A stretch of DNA of 64,000 nucleotides, from the NCBI GenBank assembly GCA_041658185.1, contig JBBAAR010000012.1, forward strand, positions 1 to 64,000, given 5' to 3'. Both the position numbers and the translations under genes were made by a program. The notes under the pieces were generated by a model. The model searched no databases. It was not told the DNA's origin and was given only the letters and a program-made list of their open reading frames with translations. Within the stretch, counting starts at the first letter, position 1. Each line of letters begins with the position of its first letter. The DNA is from UBA8919 sp041658185. GTDB taxonomy: Bacteria; Elusimicrobiota; UBA8919. Positions 30,967-40,132 of this stretch are shown one piece after another.

Positions 30967-32200
30967 TTATAAGTTTTTGAATCTGTCCCCAGTTTTTGTC
31001 GTCAATTAAAATTTCCAGTTCGGCCCGGCCGTCCGGGTCGTTTTTTTGAGTTTTGTACCGGACAATTTTTCCGGCAGATTTAATTTTAGAAATTAAGGAA
31101 AATAAATTATACGGTATTGATATTTTTTTGTATTGAAGCCCGCTTTCAAATTTGACAGAAATTGCGGACAAAAGTTCTTGCACGCCTAATCCCGTTTTTG
31201 CCGATAAATAAAAATTATTTTCGGAGCGATTGGGTTTTGATTTTAACAAGTCACATTTGTTGCAGGCATTTATTATAGTTAATTTATCCGCCCCGATTTC
31301 TTTTAAGACGTCCATTACCGTCTTTTCATTGTCTTTATAGTTTTTGTCGGAAATATCAATCAAATGAATAATTAAATCCGATTTTGTGATTTCTTCCAGT
31401 GTTGATTTAAAAGCTGCGACCAACTGATGCGGGAGTTTTTTTATAAATCCCACCGTATCGGTGAACAGGACAAATTTTCCGCCCGGAAGTTTAACTTTTC
31501 TTGTCGTCGGGTCAAGCGTCGCAAAAAGTTTATCGTCGGCATAGACCGAATTTTTTCCGGTGAGATAGTTCAAAAAAGTTGATTTACCGGCGTTTGTATA
31601 ACCGACAATTGACACAATTTGCAGCGGGACGTCCTGTCTTTTTGACCTCTGAATTTCCCTGTGAAATTTAATTTTTTCAATTTCTTTTTTGAGACAGGAA
31701 ATTCTGTCTTTAATTTTTCTTCTGTCAACTTCAATTTTTCTTTCTCCGAAGCCCGCCCGTATTCCTATTACGCCGCGCTGCTGGGCGAGGGAAGTGCTTT
31801 TATCGGATAATCTCGGAAGTTCATATTGTTTTTCGGCAAGTTCAACCTGGAGTTTTGCTTCCTGAGTGTGCGCTCTTTGGGCGAAAATATTTAATATCAA
31901 CCGCGTTCTGTCTATAATTCTTGAAGGGATATGCTCCTCAAGATTCCTTTGTTGGGTTGCCGTCAGTTCATTGTCAAAAATTACCGCATCAATAGATTTT
32001 TCTTCGCATAGTTTTTTTATTTCAAAGACCTTGCCTTCGCCGATAAAAAATTTCGGATTCGGTTTTTCTATTTTCTGAACAACGGAGTCAATCGTTTTAA
32101 TACCAGATGTATCGGCTAATCGTTCAAGTTCCTTTAATAACTCAACGGTATTACCTTTTTGTCCTTTGGAAACTGTGCCGACTAATAGTGCTTTTGCCAC
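30944..32200 (-). CDS. hflX: GTPase HflX
   Basis: Ribosome-associated GTPase involved in rescue of stalled ribosomes. N-terminal HflX domain (LLVGTVSKGQKGN, FIGEGKVFEIK, DNELTATQQRNLEE, ILNIFAQRAHTQEAKLQVELA), then G1 GYTNAGKSTFLNYL, G3 DTVGFIKKLPH and G4 NKCDL. 418 residues, normal. Four bases after the miaA stop; the pair miaA-hflX is a common bacterial order. Confidence 0.95.
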   Translation of the reverse strand: MAKALLVGTVSKGQKGNTVELLKELERLADTSGIKTIDSVVQKIEKPNPKFFIGEGKVFEIKKLCEEKSIDAVIFDNELTATQQRNLEEHIPSRIIDRTRLILNIFAQRAHTQEAKLQVELAEKQYELPRLSDKSTSLAQQRGVIGIRAGFGERKIEVDRRKIKDRISCLKKEIEKIKFHREIQRSKRQDVPLQIVSIVGYTNAGKSTFLNYLTGKNSVYADDKLFATLDPTTRKVKLPGGKFVLFTDTVGFIKKLPHQLVAAFKSTLEEITKSDLIIHLIDISDKNYKDNEKTVMDVLKEIGADKLTIINACNKCDLLKSKPNRSENNFYLSAKTGLGVQELLSAISVKFESGLQYKKISIPYNLFSLISKIKSAGKIVRYKTQKNDPDGRAELEILIDDKNWGQIQKLINEKPYAS

Positions 32201-32204
32201 AATT

Positions 32205-33116
32205 TTAAATTATATCAGATTTTTTAAGATAATTCAACATTTTTTTTAATGGGTTATTTTTTGATTCAAGCCAGAGGATACGGCTGTCTTTTTTAAACCA
32301 AGTCATCTGTCTTTTTGCGTAATGCCGGGTATTTTGTTTAATTAAATCAATTGCTTCTTTTTTTGACAATTTACCGTTAAGAAATTCAATAATTTCATTG
32401 TAGCCGATGGTATTTTTCAAGACCACACTTTCGTATTTATATTTTTTTACAAGTTTTTTTACTTCATTTATTAAACCAGTTTTTATCATTTTGTCAACTC
32501 GGTCATTTATTCTTCCGTAAAGTTTATTCCTGTCTGCTTTAAGCCCGAATAGAACATAGTTGTATCCGGATTTTTTTGTTTCCTTTTTTAACTCTGAAAA
32601 CTTTTTGCCTGTTAAAAGACATATTTCAATTACTCGTAAAACACGGACAGGATTTTGTCTGTCAATGGTTTTTGCGGTTTCGGGGTCAAGTTTTTCAAGC
32701 AGTTTATTGCAGTGTATTAATCCCATTTTTTTGTAGTAATCCGTTAAAATAATTCTTATTTCTTTACTTGAAGGTACTACTATTAAACCGTCAATCAGTG
32801 CCTTTATGTAAAGTCCTGTCCCGCCGACGATTATCGGTATTTTTTTACGGTTAAAAATTTCATTTATTTTTTTATTTGCCAATTTTAAAAAATTACCGGC
32901 ATTAAAATTTTCCGTCGGTTCTATTATGTTTATTAGATGATGCGGAACCGTTTTCAACTGCTTCTCCGATGGTTTATTAGTTCCTATGTCCATAGATTTG
33001 TAAATTTGCCGCGAGTCGGCCGAAATAATTTCGCCGTCTAATTCTTTTGCAAGTTTAACGCCGACATCACTTTTCCCGCTTGCAGTCGGTCCTAAAATTA
33101 CAATAACAGTTTTCAT
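32205..33116 (-). CDS. miaA: tRNA dimethylallyltransferase MiaA
   Basis: Adds dimethylallyl to A37 of tRNAs reading UNN codons. P-loop ILGPTASGKSDVG at the N-terminus, SADSRQIYKSMDIGTNKPS, GGTGLYIKALIDG and RHYAKRQMTWFKKD near the end. Start set at the ATG at 33116, which places the P-loop at the usual distance; an ATG 36 bases upstream adds a non-conserved segment. About 303 residues. Confidence 0.95.
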   Translation of the reverse strand: MKTVIVILGPTASGKSDVGVKLAKELDGEIISADSRQIYKSMDIGTNKPSEKQLKTVPHHLINIIEPTENFNAGNFLKLANKKINEIFNRKKIPIIVGGTGLYIKALIDGLIVVPSSKEIRIILTDYYKKMGLIHCNKLLEKLDPETAKTIDRQNPVRVLRVIEICLLTGKKFSELKKETKKSGYNYVLFGLKADRNKLYGRINDRVDKMIKTGLINEVKKLVKKYKYESVVLKNTIGYNEIIEFLNGKLSKKEAIDLIKQNTRHYAKRQMTWFKKDSRILWLESKNNPLKKMLNYLKKSDII

Positions 33117-33216
33117 AATTTCTATTTTATATACTTTAGGAAAAAAAATCAAACAAAAAAGTTCTGAAGAAACATATCTTCAAAACTTGAAAAATTACCG
33201 CCGGATTACATATTTT

Positions 33217-36200
33217 TTATTTGTTTTGCGATAATTCTGCTAATGCTTTGTGAACATCCTGACGGTGTTTGCGGCTTTCAAGGACGGAAACGAGACTGTA
33301 TACGCAAGGAACAACGAACAAAGTCAGAAGAGTTGACAGCAGCACTCCTCCTATAATAACGACTGCCATGGGAACGCGCGTTTCCGCACCGGGTCCAAGA
33401 GCAAGTGCAGGAGGCACAGCCGCTGCAATTGTAGAAACCGATGTCATTATTATAGGCCGCAGCCGCAACGGACAGGCATTTTTCAAAGATTCCGTTACAC
33501 TCATACCGCTTTCCCTTCGCTGGTTCGTAAAATCCACGAGCAATATAGAGTTTTTCTTTACTATACCCATTAAAAGAATTACACCGATAGCACTAAAAAT
33601 ATTAAGGGACTGCCCGGTTACAATCATAGCAATCACTGCACCCGAGATACTAAACGGAAGTGCAATAAGAACAGTAAACGGGTGAATAAAACTGTTGAAC
33701 TGTGTTCCAAGAACCATATATGCAACGAATATACCGAGTATCAACGCAACATAAAGACCGCTGAAAGATTCTTTAAACGTCTTGGCGCTGCCGGAAAAAA
33801 CAATTTTGTATCCGTCGGGAAGATTTTTTTTTCCTATAACCTCAATAACCTTCAATGCTTCCCCCTGCGATTTGCCGAGTACCAGATTGGAATACATACT
33901 TATCGCACGTTCCCGGTCTTTGCGTGTTATGGTAAGAAGCGTCGGTTTCTGCACTATGCTTATTACATCGGAAAGGCATACAAGTTCCCCCCGGTTGTTT
34001 CTAACCCATATCTTGCTTATATCCCCGACATTCCTCCTGTCTTTTTCAACGAGCTGAACCCGTATATCATACCTCCGCCCGCTTTTGGAATATTTTCCGG
34101 AACGAATGCCGCCGATAAGAGCATTTATTGTATTCCCTATAGCAGAAATACTTACGCCGCGGAGCGCAGCTTTTTGCCTGTCCGGAACAACATTAACTTC
34201 GGGCATGCCCAGCACGTAATCAGAATCCACATCCACCATTACGCCGCTTTTTTCCATTTCTTTCGCCATTTGTTTACTCAACTCGGCAAGTTTATCCCAG
34301 GAAGCTCCGTTTAACGTAAACTCTATCGGGAAACCGCGTCTTCCGCCTAAACTCATCAAAGAAGGATCCTGAATGACGACTTTTTCAACGCCAGGCACCG
34401 ATTTAAGATTTTTGCGTAATACCGGCATAAGTTCCTGCTGCGAAAGAGGCCGCTTTTTCTTTTTATCTACGGCCCGCTGTTTCGGTGACTTAAGTGTAAG
34501 CATTATTTGTCCGGTATTGACCGTGTTGCCGCCGATATTGCAAAAATATGCTTCCACTTCCTGTTGTTTTGAAATTAATTTTTCCACTTCTTTAAACACC
34601 ATGTCCGTGTATTCTATTGAAGAACCCACCTTGGTTTCTACCCTTACCATAAGACGGCTTATTTCCTGCGGCGGTGAGAATTCTGTCTTTGCGAACTTAA
34701 ATAAAAATAGCGACCCGGCAAAAAGGGCTGTTGACGCAATAACTACTTTCCACCGGTTTTCAAGACACCAGTCAAGCGATTTTTTGTATGTATTTTTTTG
34801 CCACTCCATAAATCTTTCCATCATTTTTCCTATACCTGTGGTATGCCCGACGGTTAAATATTGTGAACAGTACATCGGAGTAAGCGTTAGAGCACCGAGC
34901 AGTGATATCATTATCGCTACCGAAATTGTAACACCGAACTGCAGGAAGTATTTGCCTATTACATCTTTCATGAAAATAACCGGTATAAATATAGCGAGTA
35001 TGGCTATTGTCGATGCAACAGCTGCAAAGGTTATTTCTCGGGCACCCTTAATGGCGGCACTCACCTTTGTCTCGCCTTCCTCGCGGTGTCGTGTAATATT
35101 TTCAAGCACCATAATGGCATCGTCAACCACAATGCCTATGACAAGGGAAAGCCCGAGCAATGTGAACATATTCAGCGTAAAACCAAGTACATACATAACA
35201 AACAGCGTCCCGCATATTGACATCGGTATCATAAGAAATACATTTACTGCAGAACTGAATGAACCAAGAAACAACCAACATACGCAACCGGTAAGCAACA
35301 CCGACAGTATCATAACAAAATACATATCATTTATTGACTCTTTTATAAAATCAGTCGTATCAAAACGGACGGCAATTTCAAGTCCTTCGGGAAGGAATTT
35401 CTGCATTTGTTTTATTTTTGCCTTTACGGAATTTGCTACCTTCACGGAATTAACGCCCCGTTGTTTCCTTATGCCGAGCCCTACCGTGTTTTTCCCCATC
35501 GCCCGGGATATCCTGCGGATATTTTCGGTTCCTTCTTCAACCTCAGCGACATCTCCTATCGTGAACTTTTTCCAGAGGGGCGAACCTTTGCGTGACGGTA
35601 TGATAATGGACGCAAATTCCTTTACTGAACTTGCCTCGCCGACCACACGGATATTCATCTCATTCTTGCCGGTATCAATATATCCGGCAGGGACTTCTGC
35701 GTGTTCGGATTGTATTGCCGAGGTTATATCGTCAACGGTAAGTTCGCTGTTTCGCATCTTTTCCGCATTAAGCCACACCCTCAAATTAGGGTCAGCGAAC
35801 CCGCCGAGAAAAACTTCACCCACCCCCGGAATGGTCGCAAACTGGTCTTTCAAATGGTCGCGGGTATATTCCATCATGTAATTCAAAGGTTTATTTCCGG
35901 ATAGCGAAAGCCATAATATCGGCTGGTCTTCAGGATTACTTTTGGATATTGTAGGTGGATCAATGTCACGGGGAAGGTCGTGCTGCGCCCGTGCTAAACT
36001 GCTCTGGACTTCCTGCAAAGCAACATTTATGTCTTTGCTTAAATCAAAACTTACGCTAACCCTTGTACTGCCTCTGCGCGACGAAGAAGTGACTTCCTGA
36101 ACACCCTCTATACCCATAATTGCATCTTCTATAGCATTTGTAACTTCCGTCTCCATGACTTCCGGGGACGCACCCTCCCACCCGCACGAAATTGAAAGTA

Positions 36201-36330
36201 CCGGATAATCAACATCCGGGAGCTGGCTTATCCCGAGCCGCGAAAAAGCGACGAGCCCGAACACGATAATACCTATGACCACCATCCATGCAAAAACCGG
36301 GTTTTTAATTGAATTGTCAGATAAAGACAT
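33217..36330 (-). CDS. RND family multidrug efflux transporter (HAE1/AcrB type)
   Basis: 1037 residues, the usual RND length, with 12 membrane segments and two large periplasmic loops. Motifs: FAWMVVIGIIVFGLVAFSR at TM1, the proton-relay Asp pair in GIVVDDAIMVLENITRHR at TM4, AQHDLPRDIDPPTISKS and, in the second half, GIVKKNSILLVDFTNQRRE. It would pump drugs or lipids across the envelope with the TolC partner 40 bases upstream. The usual membrane-fusion adaptor gene is absent from this operon. Confidence 0.93.
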   Translation of the reverse strand: MSLSDNSIKNPVFAWMVVIGIIVFGLVAFSRLGISQLPDVDYPVLSISCGWEGASPEVMETEVTNAIEDAIMGIEGVQEVTSSSRRGSTRVSVSFDLSKDINVALQEVQSSLARAQHDLPRDIDPPTISKSNPEDQPILWLSLSGNKPLNYMMEYTRDHLKDQFATIPGVGEVFLGGFADPNLRVWLNAEKMRNSELTVDDITSAIQSEHAEVPAGYIDTGKNEMNIRVVGEASSVKEFASIIIPSRKGSPLWKKFTIGDVAEVEEGTENIRRISRAMGKNTVGLGIRKQRGVNSVKVANSVKAKIKQMQKFLPEGLEIAVRFDTTDFIKESINDMYFVMILSVLLTGCVCWLFLGSFSSAVNVFLMIPMSICGTLFVMYVLGFTLNMFTLLGLSLVIGIVVDDAIMVLENITRHREEGETKVSAAIKGAREITFAAVASTIAILAIFIPVIFMKDVIGKYFLQFGVTISVAIMISLLGALTLTPMYCSQYLTVGHTTGIGKMMERFMEWQKNTYKKSLDWCLENRWKVVIASTALFAGSLFLFKFAKTEFSPPQEISRLMVRVETKVGSSIEYTDMVFKEVEKLISKQQEVEAYFCNIGGNTVNTGQIMLTLKSPKQRAVDKKKKRPLSQQELMPVLRKNLKSVPGVEKVVIQDPSLMSLGGRRGFPIEFTLNGASWDKLAELSKQMAKEMEKSGVMVDVDSDYVLGMPEVNVVPDRQKAALRGVSISAIGNTINALIGGIRSGKYSKSGRRYDIRVQLVEKDRRNVGDISKIWVRNNRGELVCLSDVISIVQKPTLLTITRKDRERAISMYSNLVLGKSQGEALKVIEVIGKKNLPDGYKIVFSGSAKTFKESFSGLYVALILGIFVAYMVLGTQFNSFIHPFTVLIALPFSISGAVIAMIVTGQSLNIFSAIGVILLMGIVKKNSILLVDFTNQRRESGMSVTESLKNACPLRLRPIIMTSVSTIAAAVPPALALGPGAETRVPMAVVIIGGVLLSTLLTLFVVPCVYSLVSVLESRKHRQDVHKALAELSQNK

Positions 36331-36370
36331 AATTTTTAAATATCAGAAAACCTGATTTCTTCTCTTTCTC

Positions 36371-37612
36371 CTATTGCTCTACTGCATTATCCAAAATTGC
36401 CTTGTCACTTTTTACTTGGATTAATGCTTTATCTAAATTGAGTTTGGCATCCGACATCAAAGTCATTGCCTGTATAACATCAAGGTTATTGACAAGTCCA
36501 AGTTTGTAATCTCTCAGTTGGAACTGATAACTCTTCTCGGATTTGTTAAATGCGTTTTTATAAGCCGTTACCTGATTTATTGAAGAAGCAAGAGTTTTAT
36601 AAAGTTTTTTCACTTCTGCTGTTGCATCCCTCGTAATAAGTGATATTTTATTTTCCAATTCCTGCCGGCGTGAAATCTCTTCCTTCACCTTCCCGCGCAA
36701 AATCCCGCCTTGAAATAGAGGCATTTCTAACGTTGCAAGCACATTCCAGTCGGATGAATTTCCGTTGCGCAAAGTATACCACGAACCGTCAAGGTTCAGT
36801 GTCGGCAGCATTGAACCTTCTGTTATCCGCACTTTTGAATTCTGAATTATTGCGTCCTGCCGTGCAACTTCTACGTCAGACCTGTTCTTTACGGTTTCCA
36901 GATATTTTTCAAGTGTACCTGCATCCTCAACTACAGGGGTGTCGTCGCTTAATTTTAGAACTGACGAATCCACTCCTATCAGACGCGAAAGAGTTTCTAT
37001 GTTTTTTGCGCGTTCACCTTCAGTTTTTTCCTGCTGTGCGACGAGCGTTGCAATCTGGGATTCAACTGCCAGCATTTCACTTTCTCTTGATTTGCCCAGC
37101 CGCGCTCTTTCATTCAATTCTTGCATCCGGTCCTGCATTATTTTTAAAGTATTTTGAATGTTGACTATATTCGTTTCCGCCTGAATGACAGAATAGAAAG
37201 ATTGTATGACTTCCGCTTTTAGCGTCCGCAGAACACTTTTGGACTGGAATTCTTCTTTCTTAATATCGTTTTTGGAAAGATTTACTGCCTCTTTTTTACT
37301 GAATCCATAGAACAACGGTTGGCTGACAGTAAAGTAAGAATCTGCCCCCTCACTGTCATTTTCACCGCCTGCGGTATCTTCATAAAATCTTGAATATTTA
37401 TAACTCAACTCCGGCAGGAGACCACCCTTTGATTGTTTTAACCGTTGTTCCGCCTGCATACGTTTTTCCGACTGTATTTTAATCTCGTAGCTTTTATCCT
37501 GTGCCATATTCAGGCACCGGCTAAGCGTTAAAACGGATACGTTATTTTGTTCGCCGATTGCCAAAGAAGCAATTAGAATAAAATATAAAAAACTTAAATT
37601 AAACTTTTTCAT
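36371..37612 (-). CDS. TolC family outer-membrane efflux protein
   Basis: 413 residues: a signal peptide (FLYFILIASLAIG), then two repeats of long helices with TolC-type patterns (LKQSKGGLLPELSYKYSR, GSMLPTLNLDGSWY, YKLGLVNNLDVIQAMTLMSD). It forms the outer-membrane channel and periplasmic tunnel. Directly upstream of the RND pump and downstream of a CsgG-like lipoprotein. No adaptor protein gene lies between. Confidence 0.88.
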   Translation of the reverse strand: MKKFNLSFLYFILIASLAIGEQNNVSVLTLSRCLNMAQDKSYEIKIQSEKRMQAEQRLKQSKGGLLPELSYKYSRFYEDTAGGENDSEGADSYFTVSQPLFYGFSKKEAVNLSKNDIKKEEFQSKSVLRTLKAEVIQSFYSVIQAETNIVNIQNTLKIMQDRMQELNERARLGKSRESEMLAVESQIATLVAQQEKTEGERAKNIETLSRLIGVDSSVLKLSDDTPVVEDAGTLEKYLETVKNRSDVEVARQDAIIQNSKVRITEGSMLPTLNLDGSWYTLRNGNSSDWNVLATLEMPLFQGGILRGKVKEEISRRQELENKISLITRDATAEVKKLYKTLASSINQVTAYKNAFNKSEKSYQFQLRDYKLGLVNNLDVIQAMTLMSDAKLNLDKALIQVKSDKAILDNAVEQ

Positions 37613-37637
37613 ATAACATATTGGGTGCGAAATAAAA

Positions 37638-37655
37638 CTGCCTACCGGCAGGCAG
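37638..37655. repeat. Short CTGCCT/AGGCAG hairpin
   Basis: CTGCCT-ACCGGC-AGGCAG, a 6-bp perfect stem between the CsgG-like and tolC genes. No T run follows, so it is not a clear terminator. It may be another small palindromic element. Confidence 0.4.
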
Positions 37656-37684
37656 ACAGTTTGTCATCGGAGATTTAAAAATAT

Positions 37685-38419
37685 TTACATCTTGCTATTC
37701 TGTTTCATTTGTTTTATTATCTCTTGCATTAGTTTAGAAGAAGCTTCTTGTGCTGCTAATGTAAGGTTATCGCCGGAACCTGACGCCGATGCACTCCAAA
37801 GCAACTCGCCTGTTTCCACAGACACAAGCCGTACTGACATTCCTATACTCGCAGGTAAAGTCTCTATTTTGGGAACCAAATAATCTATATAAGAATAGCT
37901 GTAACCCGAAATATAATTTTGTGTGTTTGCAATTGTAGTGTTTCCGTTATGTGCTACCGTTGTGGTTTGTCCAAACATGGGTTCACTTTGCTGTTGAGGC
38001 ATGTTAACCATAACTGTTTGTTCACGAATATTTGAAAAATTGGTGAGACTTCCGAATGCCAACGCGTCAACCCCCAGAAGTTTGCCTATTTTACTGATAG
38101 TGGCTTGGTCAAACCTGGAAAGATCCAAATCCTGCTCTTTGAGGATTTTATTTATCTGGCGACGCTCAACTATATTATAACCTGCTCCAAGCAGATAACT
38201 TTCAAAAGTACTTGCTATGATTTCACCTGAACCGGGATATGACGGATAATCTATAAATTCAATTAACGCTATGCGATTTATAGGATGAATATAGTAATTT
38301 TTATTAAAAAAAACTACAGCGCGGGGTGCACATGCAGAAAACCCTAACATTAATAGAATAATGAAAAAATTACAGTACATCTTTGAATTAAAAATTTTTG
38401 GTCCAATAAATTTATTCAT
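37685..38419 (-). CDS. CsgG-like lipoprotein
   Basis: 244 residues with a lipoprotein signal ending LGFSAC (lipid-modified Cys). The body has IALIEFIDYP, GEIIASTFESYLL, YNIVERRQINKILKEQ and LLGVDALAFGSLTNF, the pattern of CsgG/LpoB-type outer-membrane lipoproteins; it ends with VSVETGELLWSASASG. CsgG itself forms a secretion pore, but many relatives do not. Start at 38419 overlaps the Sel1 gene by 8 bases; an internal Met just before the hydrophobic core is also possible. Confidence 0.75.
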   Translation of the reverse strand: MNKFIGPKIFNSKMYCNFFIILLMLGFSACAPRAVVFFNKNYYIHPINRIALIEFIDYPSYPGSGEIIASTFESYLLGAGYNIVERRQINKILKEQDLDLSRFDQATISKIGKLLGVDALAFGSLTNFSNIREQTVMVNMPQQQSEPMFGQTTTVAHNGNTTIANTQNYISGYSYSYIDYLVPKIETLPASIGMSVRLVSVETGELLWSASASGSGDNLTLAAQEASSKLMQEIIKQMKQNSKM

Positions 38420-39359
38420 GATATTCTAAAACCTTCGGAACAAATGATTTAGCGCGTTGCTTGGCTTCATCTATTTGCGATGTAGTCATAATAGTTTGCA
38501 ACCTTTTTAAGTTTTCTTCGGCTGGTTTGTCACCGTGTGCCGAAGCCAAAACATACCACTTGTATGCTTCAATCAAGTCCTTATTTACGCCCAGACCCCG
38601 CTCGTAAATACGTCCGAGTTTATACTGCGCAAAGGGACTTCCCTGCAATGCGGATTTACTATACCATTGGAATGCTTCGTCGTATTTCTGCATGATGCCC
38701 CGGCCTGTCTCGCACATCACTGCCAGATTCTGTTCTGCAAATGCGTTTCCTTTTTCAGCAGCTTTTCTATATAATAACATCGCCTGATTATAATCACGTT
38801 TTACACCTAATCCGTGTTCGTAAATAAATCCAAGATTATTTTGAGCAAAAGGATTATTCCTATCAGATGCCTTCTGGTAGTATTCCTTAGCCTTGCTATA
38901 ATTTCTGACAACACCTTGACCATTGAAATACATATTGCCCAAATTGCACAATGCCATTGACTTAACCCAATTGCGAGCATTTACGTTTTCTGCCGCAGTA
39001 TTGTACCATTCAAATGCCTGCTTATAGTCCTGATTAACTCCATAACCGATATAATAAAGATAGCCCAAGTTGTTTTCTGCTACTGCATTTCCCTGTGATG
39101 CTGCTTTTCGATACCATTCTATAGCTTTATTATAATCTTGTGAAACACCACGACCATGTTCATACATAATTGCAATTCCGCATTGGGCATCGGCATTTCC
39201 CTGTTCTGCCACAATGGTAAGAAGCCTTATGGATTCATCGTAATGTCCTAAGTCATATGCTATCTTGGCATCAGAAAGAGAATCTGCCAGAACTTGTAAA
39301 TGAATACATAATAATAACAATGTAGTGTAAACAGCAAACAGATATAATCGCCGTATCAT
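38412..39359 (-). CDS. Secreted Sel1-repeat (TPR-like) protein
   Basis: 315 residues: a signal peptide (LYLFAVYTTLLLLCIHLQVLA), then about six Sel1 repeats of ~36 residues with the AxxNLGxxYxxGxGVxxDYxKAxxWY pattern, for example AENNLGYLYYIGYGVNQDY and AQYKLGRIYERGLGVNKDL. Sel1 repeats mediate protein-protein contacts. First gene of the probable operon Sel1-CsgG-tolC-RND, preceded by a promoter-like sequence at 39436-39464. Confidence 0.88.
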   Translation of the reverse strand: MIRRLYLFAVYTTLLLLCIHLQVLADSLSDAKIAYDLGHYDESIRLLTIVAEQGNADAQCGIAIMYEHGRGVSQDYNKAIEWYRKAASQGNAVAENNLGYLYYIGYGVNQDYKQAFEWYNTAAENVNARNWVKSMALCNLGNMYFNGQGVVRNYSKAKEYYQKASDRNNPFAQNNLGFIYEHGLGVKRDYNQAMLLYRKAAEKGNAFAEQNLAVMCETGRGIMQKYDEAFQWYSKSALQGSPFAQYKLGRIYERGLGVNKDLIEAYKWYVLASAHGDKPAEENLKRLQTIMTTSQIDEAKQRAKSFVPKVLEYHE

Positions 39360-39435
39360 AAATTTTTATCCATACCCGTGTTTATTATGGTGTTTTCAGG
39401 TTAAGCTTATTACAATTTGTTTTTGTTTTTGTTCA

Positions 39436-39464
39436 AATTTAACTTTTCCTTCTTTTGAAGTCAA
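39436..39464 (-). promoter_or_regulatory. Promoter-like sequence before the Sel1/efflux operon
   Basis: On the - strand TTGACT (39464-39459), a 17-base spacer and TAAATT (39441-39436). It lies about 77 bases before the Sel1 start codon. The rest of 39360-39685 shows no gene or other clear signal. Confidence 0.5.
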
Positions 39465-39685
39465 GTTGAAACAATGCGATCTGGCCGAATAACTTCTTCT
39501 TACTATATTAGATGCTAGAAACGAAAAAAGGTTTACTCTCCGGTCTATTAATCTCTTCGCCAGTTTTTAGGAATCGTTTGTCGGCATTCAGGAAAAATGA
39601 GACAAATAAAAAAATAGTGTCAGATTTCCGTTCAATTATGGAGTAATCAAGCAAAATCCAAAAGTAATGATTGCAAAAGTCTATA

Positions 39686-39946
39686 TTATTTTTTACTCGT
39701 TGTCAAAGTCAATTTGCGTTCTCTGGGCCAGCGTTTTATCTCTATTTCACGTTTCAATGCTGATGACTTGTCGGGTTGTTTTTCCGAATAGACGCATTTC
39801 ACTGGTGTTTTATTTGAGGTGTATCTTGCGCCGTTGCCGTTATTGTGTTCGTCAATTCTTCTTTTCAGATTGGATGTGGTTCCGGTGTAAAGCGTGGTAT
39901 CGGAACATTTAAGGATGTAGACGTAATAAGGCACGGCATTTTTCAT
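39686..39946 (-). CDS. GIY-YIG domain protein (YhbQ-like)
   Basis: 86 residues forming a single GIY-YIG domain: YVYILKCSDTTLYTGTTSNL with the paired tyrosines, the conserved Arg in KRRIDEHNNG, and the Glu in SALKREIEIKRWPREKK-like end. The fold cuts DNA in homing and repair enzymes. Stand-alone versions are common in bacteria and their role is not settled. Isolated between the Sel1 operon and tRNA-Gly. Confidence 0.88.
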   Translation of the reverse strand: MKNAVPYYVYILKCSDTTLYTGTTSNLKRRIDEHNNGNGARYTSNKTPVKCVYSEKQPDKSSALKREIEIKRWPRERKLTLTTSKK

Positions 39947-40018
39947 GGGGTTGTTGTCCCTTGCTGCATTCGGGATTAAAATTTTTAATTTTGTATAGGG
40001 AACTAAAAAATTTTAATA

Positions 40019-40089
40019 AGCGGGTGATGGGAATCGAACCCACGTCTCAAGCTTGGGAAGCTTACATACTACCATTGTACTACACCCGC
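40019..40089 (-). tRNA. tRNA-Gly (anticodon CCC)
   Basis: Cloverleaf on the - strand: acceptor GCGGGTG/CACCCGC, D arm GTACAATGGTAGTAT, anticodon stem TAAGC/GCTTG around TTCCCAA, T arm TGGGT/CCCATC-type with TTCGATT. Reads GGG. It has its own promoter-like sequence inside the end of cca. Confidence 0.93.
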
Positions 40090-40104
40090 AGTAGCATTTG
40101 TCAA

Positions 40105-40132
40105 ATTATACAATTTTATTTATTTTTGTAAA
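40105..40132 (-). promoter_or_regulatory. Promoter of tRNA-Gly
   Basis: On the - strand TTTACA (40132-40127), a 16-base spacer and TATAAT (40110-40105). The predicted start lies about 8 bases before the tRNA. It overlaps the last codons of cca. Confidence 0.55.

Noticed and set aside
34373..35881. 502-codon reading frame on + opposite the RND transporter
   Set aside because: Antisense shadow of a well-supported RND gene whose motifs, length and neighbours all fit the - strand.
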